Shown: piece by piece, positions 47,572 through 57,126 of the stretch | How the letters are laid out: the number at the start of each line of letters is the position of its first letter | Position numbering within the stretch: position 1 is the stretch's first letter | Assembly (NCBI RefSeq): GCF_001436275.1 | Contig: NZ_AZEH01000020.1 | Span: 310,001-374,000 of the forward strand | Length of the DNA stretch: 64,000 nucleotides | Source: Liquorilactobacillus oeni DSM 19972 | GTDB taxonomy: Bacteria; Bacillota; Bacilli; Lactobacillales; Lactobacillaceae | Reading direction: 5' to 3' | Made by a program: the position numbers and the translations under genes | The notes under the pieces: generated by a model | Database searches by the model: none | What the model saw: only the letters and a program-made list of their open reading frames with translations | What the model was told of the DNA's origin: nothing

Positions 47572-49032
47572 TTGGAAAATTGGTTAACGAAACAAGCGAA
47601 GCTGGTGCCTCAAAAGACAGCCTTGATTTTTGAAGAACATATCTGGTCTTTTAAGCAGTTGAAAAATGAAGTTATTAGAACAGCAGGCTGTCTGACTAAA
47701 GCAAATTTGCAAAGAGAACATAGGATAGCGCTTATTCCGGCTAATACCTCGAATAGTTACTTTATGCTTCTTGCTTTGCAGCAGCTTGGAATTACCCCGG
47801 TTTTACTAAATTTTCGACTAAGTTCAGCTGAGCTTGAAAGGCAGCTTGATAATGCACATCTAAAAGTTGTCTTATTTGACGATGAATTAGCTTTAAGGCT
47901 GGACGGATGCAAGGAGCTGCAAAAAAAATGGTTTGTTAGTTCATTAGCTGAAATTAGAAAATCAGCTGCAGCTCAGCCGGTTATAAAGCAGGAATTTCCA
48001 GAGACAAGCACAGCGTCTATTATGTATACTTCAGGAACTACCGGTAATCCTCATGGTGTAATTCAAAGTTTTCGTAATCACTTTTACTCAGCGGTAGGGT
48101 CTGCTTTTAATTTGGGAGTATCTCCAGATGATCTTTGGTTATGTGCAGTTCCGCTTTTTCATATCAGCGGGCTTTCTATTGTTATGCGCAGCTTGGTTTA
48201 TGGCATGGGGGTTTTGCTGACACGCCGCTTTGAAGCTGCTGAAATTACCAGATTGCTGTGCAGACAGCCAGTCACGCTAATGTCTGTTGTTCCGCAGATG
48301 CTTGAGCAGCTTCTTGCAGTTTTTCCAAAAAGCGGATATCAGAAACATTTTCGTGCTTTTTTATTAGGAGGTGCTGCCATTTCCAAAACAACTTTAGCTG
48401 CATGTCAGGAAAAAAAGCTTGCGGTGATTCAGTCGTACGGAATGACAGAAACATGCTCACAGATAGTAGCTTTAAACTTTGCAGATGCTGCACGTAAGAT
48501 TGGTTCGGTCGGCAAGCCACTATTTCCTGTACAGCTGCGAATTGCTGGACAAGATGAAGGTGAAATTCAAATTAAAGCACCGAACGTGGTTAGCGGTTAT
48601 TTAAATAATAAGGACCAGTTTGAAAAGAAGCTTACATCTGATGGATGGTTTCGCACGGGAGATATTGGTACTCTAGATACGGAAGGATTTCTATTTGTAA
48701 AAGGCCGCAGCGACGAAATGTTTGTGTCAGGCGGAGAAAATATTTTTCCTAATGAAATAGAAGAAGTTTACATGACACTTCCCATTATTCAAGAGATTGC
48801 AGTAATAGGAGTTTCTGATAAAAAGTGGGGCGAGGTTCCGTGTGCTTTTTTTGTAGCAGCAAAAGAACTTGATAAGAAGTTTCTTTGCAGCTATGGCAGA
48901 AAAGTTATTGCACATTATAAGGTTCCTAAATACTTTATTCAGGTTTCACAGCTTCCTCATACAGCGAGCGGTAAAATCAAACATTATGCATTAAGGAATT
49001 ATTTTGAGAGCAATCAAAAAACGAGTTTTTAA
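47572..49032 (+). CDS. menE: o-succinylbenzoate-CoA ligase
   Basis: ANL-family adenylating enzyme that makes o-succinylbenzoyl-CoA, the substrate of MenB. 486 aa. The P-loop-like motif is STASIMYTSGTTGNPHGVIQ. QSYGMTETCSQIVAL (A5) and GWFRTGDIGTLDTEGFLFVK (A7) follow, with the hinge RSDEMFVSGGENIFPNEIEE; the catalytic Lys lies in LPHTASGKIKHYALR. Start TTG 47572 with AAGGAG upstream. No menF, menD, menH, menC or menA is near, so the pathway is incomplete in this window. Confidence 0.94.
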   Translation: MENWLTKQAKLVPQKTALIFEEHIWSFKQLKNEVIRTAGCLTKANLQREHRIALIPANTSNSYFMLLALQQLGITPVLLNFRLSSAELERQLDNAHLKVVLFDDELALRLDGCKELQKKWFVSSLAEIRKSAAAQPVIKQEFPETSTASIMYTSGTTGNPHGVIQSFRNHFYSAVGSAFNLGVSPDDLWLCAVPLFHISGLSIVMRSLVYGMGVLLTRRFEAAEITRLLCRQPVTLMSVVPQMLEQLLAVFPKSGYQKHFRAFLLGGAAISKTTLAACQEKKLAVIQSYGMTETCSQIVALNFADAARKIGSVGKPLFPVQLRIAGQDEGEIQIKAPNVVSGYLNNKDQFEKKLTSDGWFRTGDIGTLDTEGFLFVKGRSDEMFVSGGENIFPNEIEEVYMTLPIIQEIAVIGVSDKKWGEVPCAFFVAAKELDKKFLCSYGRKVIAHYKVPKYFIQVSQLPHTASGKIKHYALRNYFESNQKTSF

Positions 49033-49053
49033 ACATAATTTGTTGTTTTTATA

Positions 49054-49150
49054 AAAAGGTACTGAGTCAAAAATTAACTTTTGACTCAGTACCTTTTCAC
49101 TTTAACTTGCAATACTCGTGTTATTCAGCACTACACAACAAATTGCCTAA
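49054..49150. repeat. Dispersed intergenic repeat, degenerate copy G
   Basis: Perfect hairpin with 19-bp arms (49054-49072 and 49079-49097; arm GGTACTGAGTCAAAA), which terminates menE and possibly the convergent ArsR gene. The following ACTCGTGTTATTCAGCAC resembles the start of the inverted-repeat part of copies C and F, but the rest is eroded. Confidence 0.55.
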
Positions 49151-49243
49151 TAACAAGCTAAATTATATTTTAAGCCATCACTAATAATGACTAAAGAATG
49201 CTGCTGGTGTATTGATAATTCTTGGTCTATTTATTTTTAATAC

Positions 49244-49573
49244 TTATTTTCTATGATATGGGTCTCTTTCCCTGACGTGTTCTCTAACCTGCTCAAAAAT
49301 TGTAATAATATGCTGATCCGATAATTCATAATTGATCTTTTGACCAGCACGAATACCGCGCACTAGTTCCGTTTGACGCAATAATTTCAGCTGGTGTGAA
49401 GTGGCTGACTGCGAAATACCAATTTCTTCAGCAATCTCATTGACAGATAAAGACTTATCCGCTAATAAGAAGAGAATCTTATAACGAGTTTGATCTCCGA
49501 AAGCTTTAAATAATTGAACGCTTTTATCCAGTTCAAAATTACTTGGTAATTGATAATTATTCGCTTTTGTCAT
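49244..49573 (-). CDS. ArsR/SmtB-family metal-sensing repressor
   Basis: 109-aa winged-helix repressor. The recognition helix lies in VNEIAEEIGISQSATSHQLK, and the wing in VRGIRAGQKINYEL. The last helix DQHIITIFEQVREHVRERD keeps Asp, His(+2) and His(+13) of the CzrA-type alpha-5 zinc/cobalt site, with Glu at the fourth position. No Cys, so not an arsenic or cadmium sensor. ATG 49573 has AAAGGTGG upstream. No cation exporter is adjacent; the regulated gene is elsewhere. Confidence 0.88.
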   Translation of the reverse strand: MTKANNYQLPSNFELDKSVQLFKAFGDQTRYKILFLLADKSLSVNEIAEEIGISQSATSHQLKLLRQTELVRGIRAGQKINYELSDQHIITIFEQVREHVRERDPYHRK

Positions 49574-49715
49574 ATAGGCCACCTTTAAAAAAATCCAGTA
49601 CTAGATCAGAAAAAATATGGAAACATATAGATTTTACCATACACATTCCATTATACCTAAAATATTGTCGAGTAAAAAGAGTTCTTCACCTTATCTGGTT
49701 TATTATTGTCAATTT

Positions 49716-50657
49716 TTAGTCAGCTTTACGTGCAAGCTGATCAATTAAAGCAAAGAATTTTTTATGATCAACGTCATAAACTAATTCGGCTGAACGGCCG
49801 TCCTCTGTAAGATAAGTTCTACCGTCACTGGGCGCAGTGATACTGACAGCACAAGTGATTTTTTGGGTTTTTACAATAGTGGGATTGAAGAAGCAGCATG
49901 TTGTGAGTACATCCCATAAATAATATGTCGAGTTCGTTTCGAACAATCTTAGTTCAGGAACTAATGCATAACTGTTGCCGATAAAATCAAGACCGGTGAA
50001 GCGCCTTTGAGAAGCCCAATGCTGTCTTATCTCTTGAGTGAGCGGCACATTATTGGTACTTTCAAGGCTCACTAATTTCAATGAGATATTTGAGTCAAAA
50101 ACAGTTTTTACCGCTTTCGGATCCCAAAAGGCGTTCCATTCCTGTGTACCGTCTGAATCTGGTTCGATTACATTGCCTCTTTTGAGAAATGTACCGCCCA
50201 TCCAAATCAGCTGCTTAATATTATTTTCAATTGAAGGATCGAGTTCAAGCGCACGTGCAAGGTCTGTAAGAGGTCCTGTAAAAACAAGCGAAAGAGGCTG
50301 TTGGGCATGTTGCAGCTTATGTAAAAGATCAATATGCGCTGGTTCATCGCTTTTTTGAGTTAAGATCTTGCCGCTTTCATTTAAGAGTGGAAGTGCGTTC
50401 TCTGAATAAGCTGCAAGCCGCCATTCTTTTGGGAAAGGATGGACTGCTCGCGAGTTAGAAGTAGCTACTTTTATTTTTAAGCCATGCCCGAAACGATCAA
50501 TAATTTTACGGCTGGCTTCAACGGAAGGTCCGACATAACTATCTGCATCAACTGCTCCTACTCCGACAAGCTCAACGTCATCCATTTGAAGCAAAAGAAA
50601 GAGAGATATCAAGTCGTCAACACCGCCATCATGGTTAAAATAAACCTTTTCTGTCAT
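49716..50657 (-). CDS. Nucleoside hydrolase (IUNH family)
   Basis: Hydrolyses the N-glycosidic bond of ribonucleosides, 313 aa. The calcium/ribose site near the N-terminus reads YFNHDGGVDDLISLFLLL, a variant of the canonical DxDxGxDD. FTGPLTDLARALELDP and LIWMGGTFLKRGN are the other family blocks, and the C-terminal site Asp is in VLTTCCFFNPTIV. It is divergent from the nucleoside ABC transporter (233 bp spacer), so uptake and cleavage of nucleosides are probably linked. Base preference is not evident. Confidence 0.92.
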   Translation of the reverse strand: MTEKVYFNHDGGVDDLISLFLLLQMDDVELVGVGAVDADSYVGPSVEASRKIIDRFGHGLKIKVATSNSRAVHPFPKEWRLAAYSENALPLLNESGKILTQKSDEPAHIDLLHKLQHAQQPLSLVFTGPLTDLARALELDPSIENNIKQLIWMGGTFLKRGNVIEPDSDGTQEWNAFWDPKAVKTVFDSNISLKLVSLESTNNVPLTQEIRQHWASQRRFTGLDFIGNSYALVPELRLFETNSTYYLWDVLTTCCFFNPTIVKTQKITCAVSITAPSDGRTYLTEDGRSAELVYDVDHKKFFALIDQLARKAD

Positions 50658-50890
50658 AATTAAGTGCCCCTTATCTATATGATTTTCTTTAAGTTGTCCT
50701 AAATTATAGCTAACATAACAGTGTTCGTCAAAAAACTCCTATTTTGAGGATAATTACTTCTTTTAAAAAGTATTTTATTAAAATACGAACAATAGACTTT
50801 TTGTTTTGCGAAACATATTGATTTTAGAACGTGACTGCTGTATACTTTTTCGTAGTTAAAGTTAAATAAAAATTTGGGGGCTGTATTTCA

Positions 50891-51913
50891 GTGAAGAGAA
50901 AAGTATTGGCATTTTTAGCAGCAACAATGATGGTGGGGACTATTCTTGTTGGTTGCGGCAATAATTCTGCAACAAGTAAAGGGACAAAGCATTCTGCTGC
51001 TTTAGTAACAGATGGCGGCGGTATTGATGATAAGTCATTTAATCAGTCTGCATGGGAAGGACTGCAAAGCTGGGGTAAAAGCCACAATTTAAAGAAGGGC
51101 TTGAATGGATATAATTATGCTCAGTCGAATGATGATTCCGACTTTTTGCCAAACATTAATAAGTTGGTAAAAGCTAAGTATGCAACTATTTTTGGGATCG
51201 GTTATAAGTTAGACAACGCAATCGGTTCAGCAGCAAAGGCAAACCCGGATACTAATTTTGCAATTATTGATTCAGTTGTTAAGAACCGTAAAAATGTTGC
51301 TTCTATAACTTTCAAGACTGAACAATCTTCATTCTTAGCTGGAGTTGCGGCAGCTGAAACAACCAAAACAAATAAAGTTGGTTTTGTAGGCGGAATTCAA
51401 AGTGACGTTATTAAAACCTTTGAAGCTGGATTTAAACAGGGTGTTAAGGCCGTTAACCCTAAAATTCAGGTTGATGTAAAGTATGCCGGTTCATTCTCTA
51501 AGGCGGATGTTGGTCAATCATTAGCTACTGCAATGTTTAATAATAATGAAGATGTTATCTTCCATGCAGCTGGTGGAACTGGAGCAGGTGTCTTCACAGC
51601 AGCTAAGAATTCTGCTAAGAATGGTAAAAAAGTATGGGTTATCGGCGTTGACCAAGATCAAAAAGCCGATGGTGCATATGAAGGCGGTAATGTAACTTTG
51701 GCATCGGCTGTTAAAAAAGTGGGTACTGCAGTTAAAGATCTTTCTAATCAGGCGATGAAGGATAAATTCCCTGGTGGGAAAGTTGTTACTTATGATCTCA
51801 AGGATAATGGAGTAGGTATCATTAACGATAATATGCCTAGTGATACTTGGAAAGTTGTTCAAAGTTACCAACAAAAAATTAAAGATGGTTCAATTAAAGT
51901 TGACCCTAAATAA
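50891..51913 (+). CDS. BMP-family nucleoside-binding lipoprotein
   Basis: Substrate-binding protein of a BmpA-type (purine) nucleoside ABC transporter, 340 aa. Lipoprotein signal with lipobox LVGC, acylated Cys22. GGGIDDKSFNQSAWEGLQ, GVAAAETTKTNKVGFVGG and FHAAGGTGAGVFTAAK match the BMP fold. GTG 50891 has GGGGG 10 nt upstream. It is followed by ATPase and two permease genes in the order of nupN-O-P-Q/bmpA-nupABC operons. Confidence 0.94.
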   Translation: MKRKVLAFLAATMMVGTILVGCGNNSATSKGTKHSAALVTDGGGIDDKSFNQSAWEGLQSWGKSHNLKKGLNGYNYAQSNDDSDFLPNINKLVKAKYATIFGIGYKLDNAIGSAAKANPDTNFAIIDSVVKNRKNVASITFKTEQSSFLAGVAAAETTKTNKVGFVGGIQSDVIKTFEAGFKQGVKAVNPKIQVDVKYAGSFSKADVGQSLATAMFNNNEDVIFHAAGGTGAGVFTAAKNSAKNGKKVWVIGVDQDQKADGAYEGGNVTLASAVKKVGTAVKDLSNQAMKDKFPGGKVVTYDLKDNGVGIINDNMPSDTWKVVQSYQQKIKDGSIKVDPK

Positions 51914-52055
51914 GAGTATTATTAATTTTAAGGATATCGGTGGTAAGATATCATCAGCTAATTTGAAAGCTGTTTAGCAAAAAGTGGTGAAGCATTGGAG
52001 AAGAGATGACCAATACTTCGCCATTTTATTGCATACTGGATCGGAGGAGGTCTGT

Positions 52056-53582
52056 ATGGATAACGTTGTTGAAATTAAGAACATCACCAAAAAATTTGGC
52101 AGCTATAAGGCTAATGACAATATCTCTTTGCAATTAAAAAAGGGTGAAATACTAGCTCTTTTAGGAGAAAACGGTGCTGGAAAGTCAACTTTGATGGGGA
52201 TGCTGTCTGGCCTGCTTGAACCGACTTCGGGGGAGATTTTGATTAATGGGCATAAAGCTGTAATGAATAATCCCCGGGATGCAAAGAAACTTGGTATTGG
52301 AATGGTTCATCAGCATTTTATGCTGATTCCAGCTTTTTCGGTACTTGAAAATATTATTCTAGGCGATGAGCCGACTAAAGGTTCATTTATTGATTACAAA
52401 AAAGCAGCTACTGAAATTCAGAAACTTGCACAGAAATACCATCTTGATATCAATTTAAATGCGAAGGTTCGCGATATTACTGTAGGAATGCAACAGCGTG
52501 TAGAAATTATGAAAGCCTTGTATCGCAAAGCCAATATTTTTATATTTGATGAACCGACTGCTGCGTTGACACCACAGGAAATTGATCAGTTGATCAAGAT
52601 TTTGCGAGCTTTAGCAGCTGAAGGTAAAGCGGTAATTTTTATCACTCATAAGTTAAAGGAAATCAAGGAAGTAGCTGACCGTTGTGTTGTTATTCGGATG
52701 GGTAAGGTTATTGATACAGTTAAAGTCAGTGAGACGAAGGAAGAAACGCTTGCTGAAATGATGGTTGGCCGCAAAGTTAACTTAGCGCTTGATAAGAAAA
52801 CTGTACCCCAGGATAAGCTAGTGCTTGAAGTTAAGAATTTGGAAGTTGACGCACATAAGCGCCGCAAGGTTTCAGATTTTAATCTAACCATTCATGAAGG
52901 TGAGATCGTAGGAATTGCCGGAGTTGATGGAAATGGACAAAGTGAGCTGATCGAGGCAATTACTGGGTTGAGAAAAGTCAGAGCGGGCAGTATCAAAGTT
53001 GATGGCAAAGAACTTCAAAACTACTCTGCAAGAAAGATTTCAGAAGCTGGTGTGGGCTGCATCCCGGAAGATCGGCAAAATGTGGGCTTGATCTTACCGT
53101 TAACAATTGCTGAAAATTTGGCGTTAAAAGATTATTATCATGAACCTATCAGCAAATACGGTCTTTTGAACTATAAATTGATTAATCAAAATGGAAGAAA
53201 GCTGATTAAAGATTTTGATATTCGTTCGCAAAGTGAAAAAGAACTTGTAGGTGATCTTTCCGGTGGTAATCAGCAAAAAGTAATCGTAGCCCGTGAAATT
53301 GCAAAGGAACCTAAGCTTTTAATTGCTGCTAATCCTACTCGTGGGGTTGATATTGGTGCTATCGAGTATATCCATGAAAAAATTATGGAACAGCGAAATG
53401 CTGGGCGTGCAGTTTTACTTGTCAGTTTTGAACTTGACGAAATTTTAAAGTTATCTGATCGTATCATTGTAATTCATGAAGGCAAAGTAGTTGGACAAAT
53501 TGATCCGCAAAATACGTCCAGCGAAGAATTAGGGTTGATGATGGCTGGCAAAACACCAGTTTCTACAGGAATAGAGAGGTAA
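52056..53582 (+). CDS. Nucleoside ABC transporter ATP-binding protein (two ATPase domains)
   Basis: 508-aa ATPase with two nucleotide-binding domains in tandem, as in sugar and BMP-type importers. Domain 1: Walker A GENGAGKSTLMGML, Walker B ANIFIFDEPTAAL. Domain 2: IVGIAGVDGNGQSELIEAI, signature DLSGGNQQKVIVAREIAKEP, and LIAANPTRGVDIGAI, with the degenerate Walker motifs normal for the second half. ATG 52056 follows GGAGGAGG by 5 nt; a longer frame from 51984 is not supported. Confidence 0.94.
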   Translation: MDNVVEIKNITKKFGSYKANDNISLQLKKGEILALLGENGAGKSTLMGMLSGLLEPTSGEILINGHKAVMNNPRDAKKLGIGMVHQHFMLIPAFSVLENIILGDEPTKGSFIDYKKAATEIQKLAQKYHLDINLNAKVRDITVGMQQRVEIMKALYRKANIFIFDEPTAALTPQEIDQLIKILRALAAEGKAVIFITHKLKEIKEVADRCVVIRMGKVIDTVKVSETKEETLAEMMVGRKVNLALDKKTVPQDKLVLEVKNLEVDAHKRRKVSDFNLTIHEGEIVGIAGVDGNGQSELIEAITGLRKVRAGSIKVDGKELQNYSARKISEAGVGCIPEDRQNVGLILPLTIAENLALKDYYHEPISKYGLLNYKLINQNGRKLIKDFDIRSQSEKELVGDLSGGNQQKVIVAREIAKEPKLLIAANPTRGVDIGAIEYIHEKIMEQRNAGRAVLLVSFELDEILKLSDRIIVIHEGKVVGQIDPQNTSSEELGLMMAGKTPVSTGIER

Positions 53583-53588
53583 TAAGGC

Positions 53589-54671
53589 GTGCTCAGTAAA
53601 TCATTTAAGGGAATATCCAATGCATTGATTTCGATTTTTGCCGGCTTTATAGTTGGTGCAATCGTAATGTTGTCTTTTGGGTATGATCCATTACAAAATT
53701 ATCAAAATTTGTTAGTAGGAGCTTTTGGAGATATCTATTCCATAGGTGAAACTTTACGTAACATGATCTCGCTTATCTTGACAGCATTAGGATTTGCAGT
53801 AGCAAGCAAAGCTGGGTTCTTTAACATTGGTGGACCAGGACAGTATTTAGTGGGGTGGTTTAGCACGATTGCCTTTACCCTTAACTTTTCACACTTACCC
53901 GGATTTTTGCTGATTACAGGCGGACTGCTTTGCGGAGCAGTTGCTGGTGGAATCTGGTCGATGATTGCTGGTGTTTTACGCGCATACTTTGGCACCAGTG
54001 AAGTAATTACTACAATTATGTTGAATTATATCGCGCTGTATTTCGTTAACTTTGCTGTAAAGAACTGGTTAGCAGCAAAGGGGAGTGATTCTTCGCCTAA
54101 TATTGTCAGAAAAGCGAGTTTAAATACTAATTTTCTGCAGGAAATTACACATAACTCAACTTTTAATTGGGGATTTTTTATTGCATTGATCGTCGTCGCA
54201 CTAATCTGGTTTTATTTTAATAAAACCCGTTCTGGTTTTGAAACTAAAACAGTAGGGCTTAATGAGTCTGCGTCCAAATATGCGGGCGTAAATGTAAAAA
54301 GAACTATTGTAATTGCGATGCTTATTTCGGGGCTGCTTGCTGGGCTTGGCGGAGCAATAGATGGTTTGGGAAATTTTCAGAATATTTCTGTTTCAAACAA
54401 TCTTCCAAGCGTTGGGTTTAATGGTATGGCAGTTGCTTTACTTGCAGCCGAAAACCCGATTGGGATCGTCTTTTCAGCCTTGCTTTTTTCAGCCTTGCAG
54501 ATTGGCGGATTGAGTATCTCCGTTTATTCGAATACTCCAAGTGAGATTGTTGATATTGTAATTGCAGCAATTATCTTCTTTGTTTCGATCAAATATGTCT
54601 TTGAATTATTATTGAAAAAACGCTGGTTTGCTAAAAAACGGGTAAGCGAAAAGGAAGGTGCAGATAAATGA
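53589..54671 (+). CDS. Nucleoside ABC transporter permease (first)
   Basis: 360-aa BPD_transp_2-type permease with about nine membrane segments. SLILTALGFAVASKAGFFNI and GGPGQYLVGWF are the family entry block, FGTSEVITTIMLNYIALYFV the middle block, and LAGLGGAIDGLGNF the cytoplasmic EAA-like loop. GTG start 6 nt after the ATPase stop with AGAGAGG upstream. It overlaps the second permease by ATGA (54668-54671). Confidence 0.92.
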   Translation: MLSKSFKGISNALISIFAGFIVGAIVMLSFGYDPLQNYQNLLVGAFGDIYSIGETLRNMISLILTALGFAVASKAGFFNIGGPGQYLVGWFSTIAFTLNFSHLPGFLLITGGLLCGAVAGGIWSMIAGVLRAYFGTSEVITTIMLNYIALYFVNFAVKNWLAAKGSDSSPNIVRKASLNTNFLQEITHNSTFNWGFFIALIVVALIWFYFNKTRSGFETKTVGLNESASKYAGVNVKRTIVIAMLISGLLAGLGGAIDGLGNFQNISVSNNLPSVGFNGMAVALLAAENPIGIVFSALLFSALQIGGLSISVYSNTPSEIVDIVIAAIIFFVSIKYVFELLLKKRWFAKKRVSEKEGADK

Positions 54672-55627
54672 GTTTAACAACAATTTTAATGACAGTCTTT
54701 TCGACTACCTTAATTTATGCCGCTCCTTTAATTTTTACTGCTCTTGGAGGTACTTTTTCAGAACGCAGTGGGATAGTGAATGTTGGGTTGGAAGGTATGA
54801 TGATTGTCGGGGCTTTCAGCAGTACGGTCTTTAACCTTTCATTTGCCAACGTTTTAGGAAATGCGACTCCTTGGATTTCTTTGCTTGTCGGTGCTGTTTT
54901 TGGGCTGCTCTTTTCAATCTTGCATGCAGTAGCTACAGTTACTTTTAGAGCTAATCATATTATCAGCGGGACAGTTTTAAATTTGATGGCACCAGCATTA
55001 TGCGTCTTTTTAACCCGTATTATTTATAACGGAAAAGGGCAGACACCTGTCATTGACCAGAGTATGGGCAGTTTCACTTTCCCAGGTTTGTCACAGCTTC
55101 CATTTGTAGGAAAGGTTCTTTTTTCACGGACTTCTCTAGTTGCCTTTGTCGCTGTTTTTATAGGAATTTTAAGCTGGTATATTCTTTATCGCACGAATAT
55201 CGGGTTAAGACTGCGTTCAGTCGGTGAAAATCCTACTGCTGCTGATACATTGGGAATTAATGTAGGCAAGTATAGATACTTGGGTGTTTTAATATCAGGA
55301 TTTTTGGGCGGAATCGGAGGCGCTGTAATGGCACAATCGATTACTTTGAATTTTTCCGCAAGCACGATTTCGGGGCAAGGTTTTATGTCACTTGCTGCGA
55401 TGATTTTTGGTAAGTGGAATCCCTTAGGTGCGACAGGCGCCGCAATCTTTTTTGGGTTAGCTCAGAGTTTGCCGATAATTGGCGGTTACGTTCCTGTTTT
55501 ATCGCAGGTTAATTCAGTTTGGTTCCAGATCGCCCCTTATGCTATTACTATTATTGTATTGGTCTTTTTCTTGGGTAAAGCTGTTGCGCCTGCTGCAGAC
55601 GGCCAGAATTATATTAAAGGAAAGTAA
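54668..55627 (+). CDS. Nucleoside ABC transporter permease (second)
   Basis: 319-aa partner permease. AAPLIFTALGGTFSERSGIVN, split as APLIFTALGGTFSE and RSGIVNVGLEGMMIVGAF, is the family block. RANHIISGTVLNLMAPALCV and GGIGGAVMAQSITLNFSAST follow. The C-terminus runs out as a hydrophilic tail (KAVAPAADGQNYIKGK). Last gene of the operon; a perfect long-stem terminator follows. Confidence 0.92.
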   Translation: MSLTTILMTVFSTTLIYAAPLIFTALGGTFSERSGIVNVGLEGMMIVGAFSSTVFNLSFANVLGNATPWISLLVGAVFGLLFSILHAVATVTFRANHIISGTVLNLMAPALCVFLTRIIYNGKGQTPVIDQSMGSFTFPGLSQLPFVGKVLFSRTSLVAFVAVFIGILSWYILYRTNIGLRLRSVGENPTAADTLGINVGKYRYLGVLISGFLGGIGGAVMAQSITLNFSASTISGQGFMSLAAMIFGKWNPLGATGAAIFFGLAQSLPIIGGYVPVLSQVNSVWFQIAPYAITIIVLVFFLGKAVAPAADGQNYIKGK

Positions 55628-55682
55628 GTAATAAAGTTTATTATTTTTATTCTTATCAAGCTCTAAACATTTAAATATACAG

Positions 55683-55728
55683 CTAAGGGCCCGTGACGAA
55701 ATCAATCTTCCGTCACGGGCCCTTAGTT
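55683..55728 (+). terminator. Terminator of the nucleoside transporter operon
   Basis: Perfect 16-bp arms CTAAGGGCCCGTGACG (55683-55698) and CGTCACGGGCCCTTAG (55711-55726), 12-nt loop, then TTTA. Unusually GC-rich for this genome. Confidence 0.78.
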
Positions 55729-55856
55729 TATTCATCCAGCATACGCAAAGAATCATGTGGATTGTATTTGAAAGCTTTTTTAATATAAAATTATTATTTT
55801 TCTGCAGCTGATTTGAATTTGAAACGTATTGAATTCAAATATATAGCCACCAGAGC

Positions 55857-56684
55857 TTAATGAAACAGTGTGAAGTAGCCAATTACGATAACCCCTAATA
55901 CAATACGATACCAGCCAAATACTTTAAAATCATTTTTCTTAACATAATTAAGCAAGAAGCGAATTGAAAGGTATGCAATTACAAAGGAAACAATAACACC
56001 AACTGCTAAAACAATTCCCTGTGACCCAATAAGTGTACCGCCGTGTGTGAAGTATTTGTAGAGCTTTAGCAATGAAGCACCGAACATTGTTGGGATGGCC
56101 AAGAAAAATGAAAATTCAGCAGCAACAAAACGAGAAGTACCAATCATAATCCCGCCTAAAATTGTGGCACCTGAACGAGAAGTACCAGGAACCAATGATA
56201 ATATCTGAAACAAACCGATAGTAATTGCTGTTTTATATGTAAGAGCATCCAGATCATCATATGTCGGTGTCAACTTTTTGTTGCGGTTTTCAATTACAAT
56301 GAAGAGTATTCCATAAATAATTAAAGCCATTGAAACAACAAACCAGTTCATAAGATGTTCATCCATCCAATCATTTAATGGTAAGCCTATCAAGATTGAA
56401 GGGATTACAGCAACAATTACCTTTTTCCACAGTGTCCAAGTTTTTTTCTTTTCAACCGTGCTTTTGCGTGGAGACCAGGGATTTAACTTATGGAAGTAGA
56501 TGACAACGACAGCCATAATTGCTCCTAACTGGATTACTACATTGAACATATCAACAAACTGTTTTGACTGTTCCAGTTGGATGAATTCATCTACAAGTAC
56601 TAAATGACCCGTTGAACTAATAGGCAAAAACTCAGTTATACCTTCAACTATTCCTAAGATAATTGCCTTAATAATGTCAAACAT
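55857..56684 (-). CDS. uppP: Undecaprenyl-diphosphate phosphatase UppP/BacA
   Basis: Membrane phosphatase that recycles the lipid carrier of cell-wall synthesis, 275 aa. Motifs: [20 protein letters not shown] (catalytic Glu and Ser) and [19 protein letters not shown] (catalytic Arg-Ser). About eight membrane segments. High expression gives bacitracin tolerance in other bacteria. GGAG precedes ATG 56684. It stands alone. Confidence 0.96.
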   Translation of the reverse strand: MFDIIKAIILGIVEGITEFLPISSTGHLVLVDEFIQLEQSKQFVDMFNVVIQLGAIMAVVVIYFHKLNPWSPRKSTVEKKKTWTLWKKVIVAVIPSILIGLPLNDWMDEHLMNWFVVSMALIIYGILFIVIENRNKKLTPTYDDLDALTYKTAITIGLFQILSLVPGTSRSGATILGGIMIGTSRFVAAEFSFFLAIPTMFGASLLKLYKYFTHGGTLIGSQGIVLAVGVIVSFVIAYLSIRFLLNYVKKNDFKVFGWYRIVLGVIVIGYFTLFH

Positions 56685-56919
56685 AAAATTTTCTCCTTTG
56701 TAAATAATGGTTTTACTGTATCATGATACTTCATTTAGCTGTATTAAACAATTTATGGCAAGTCTTTTAAAGAGAATATTTATAAATTACTTGAAAAGTT
56801 GAAGCATGTAAGACTGTATTTGAAAAAACTGATTCGTTGGATAAAAAATTGTAAGTTAAGTGTTTTTATTTAGAAGGATGTAAAAAATAAGTAATAAAAA
56901 ACGAAACATGAACTTAAAA

Positions 56920-57070
56920 GAGGGATTAAGCCAAATAATTTGACTCAATCCCTCCGTACCATTTTCGGTTTTTGTATTACTGTGTTTTAGCAGACAACTC
57001 TTCCCGTCTCATCACGAATTACACATAAATAAACTATACTTGCAGTTTGCTGTCAGTGTTCAAGGTCTTC
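56920..57070. repeat. Dispersed bipartite intergenic repeat, degenerate copy H
   Basis: Hairpin GAGGGATTAAGCCAAAT / ATTTGACTCAATCCCTC (56920-56936 / 56938-56954), then CTGTGTTTTAGCAGAC and TCATCACGAATTACAC, which match the left arm of copy C, and a degenerate right arm (about 57035-57070). It lies beyond the 3' end of the hydratase gene. Confidence 0.6.
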
Positions 57071-57126
57071 AGCTTATATCATCTAAGTTCGATAACAAAA
57101 TAATGTTTTATTATTTAATTAAGATA

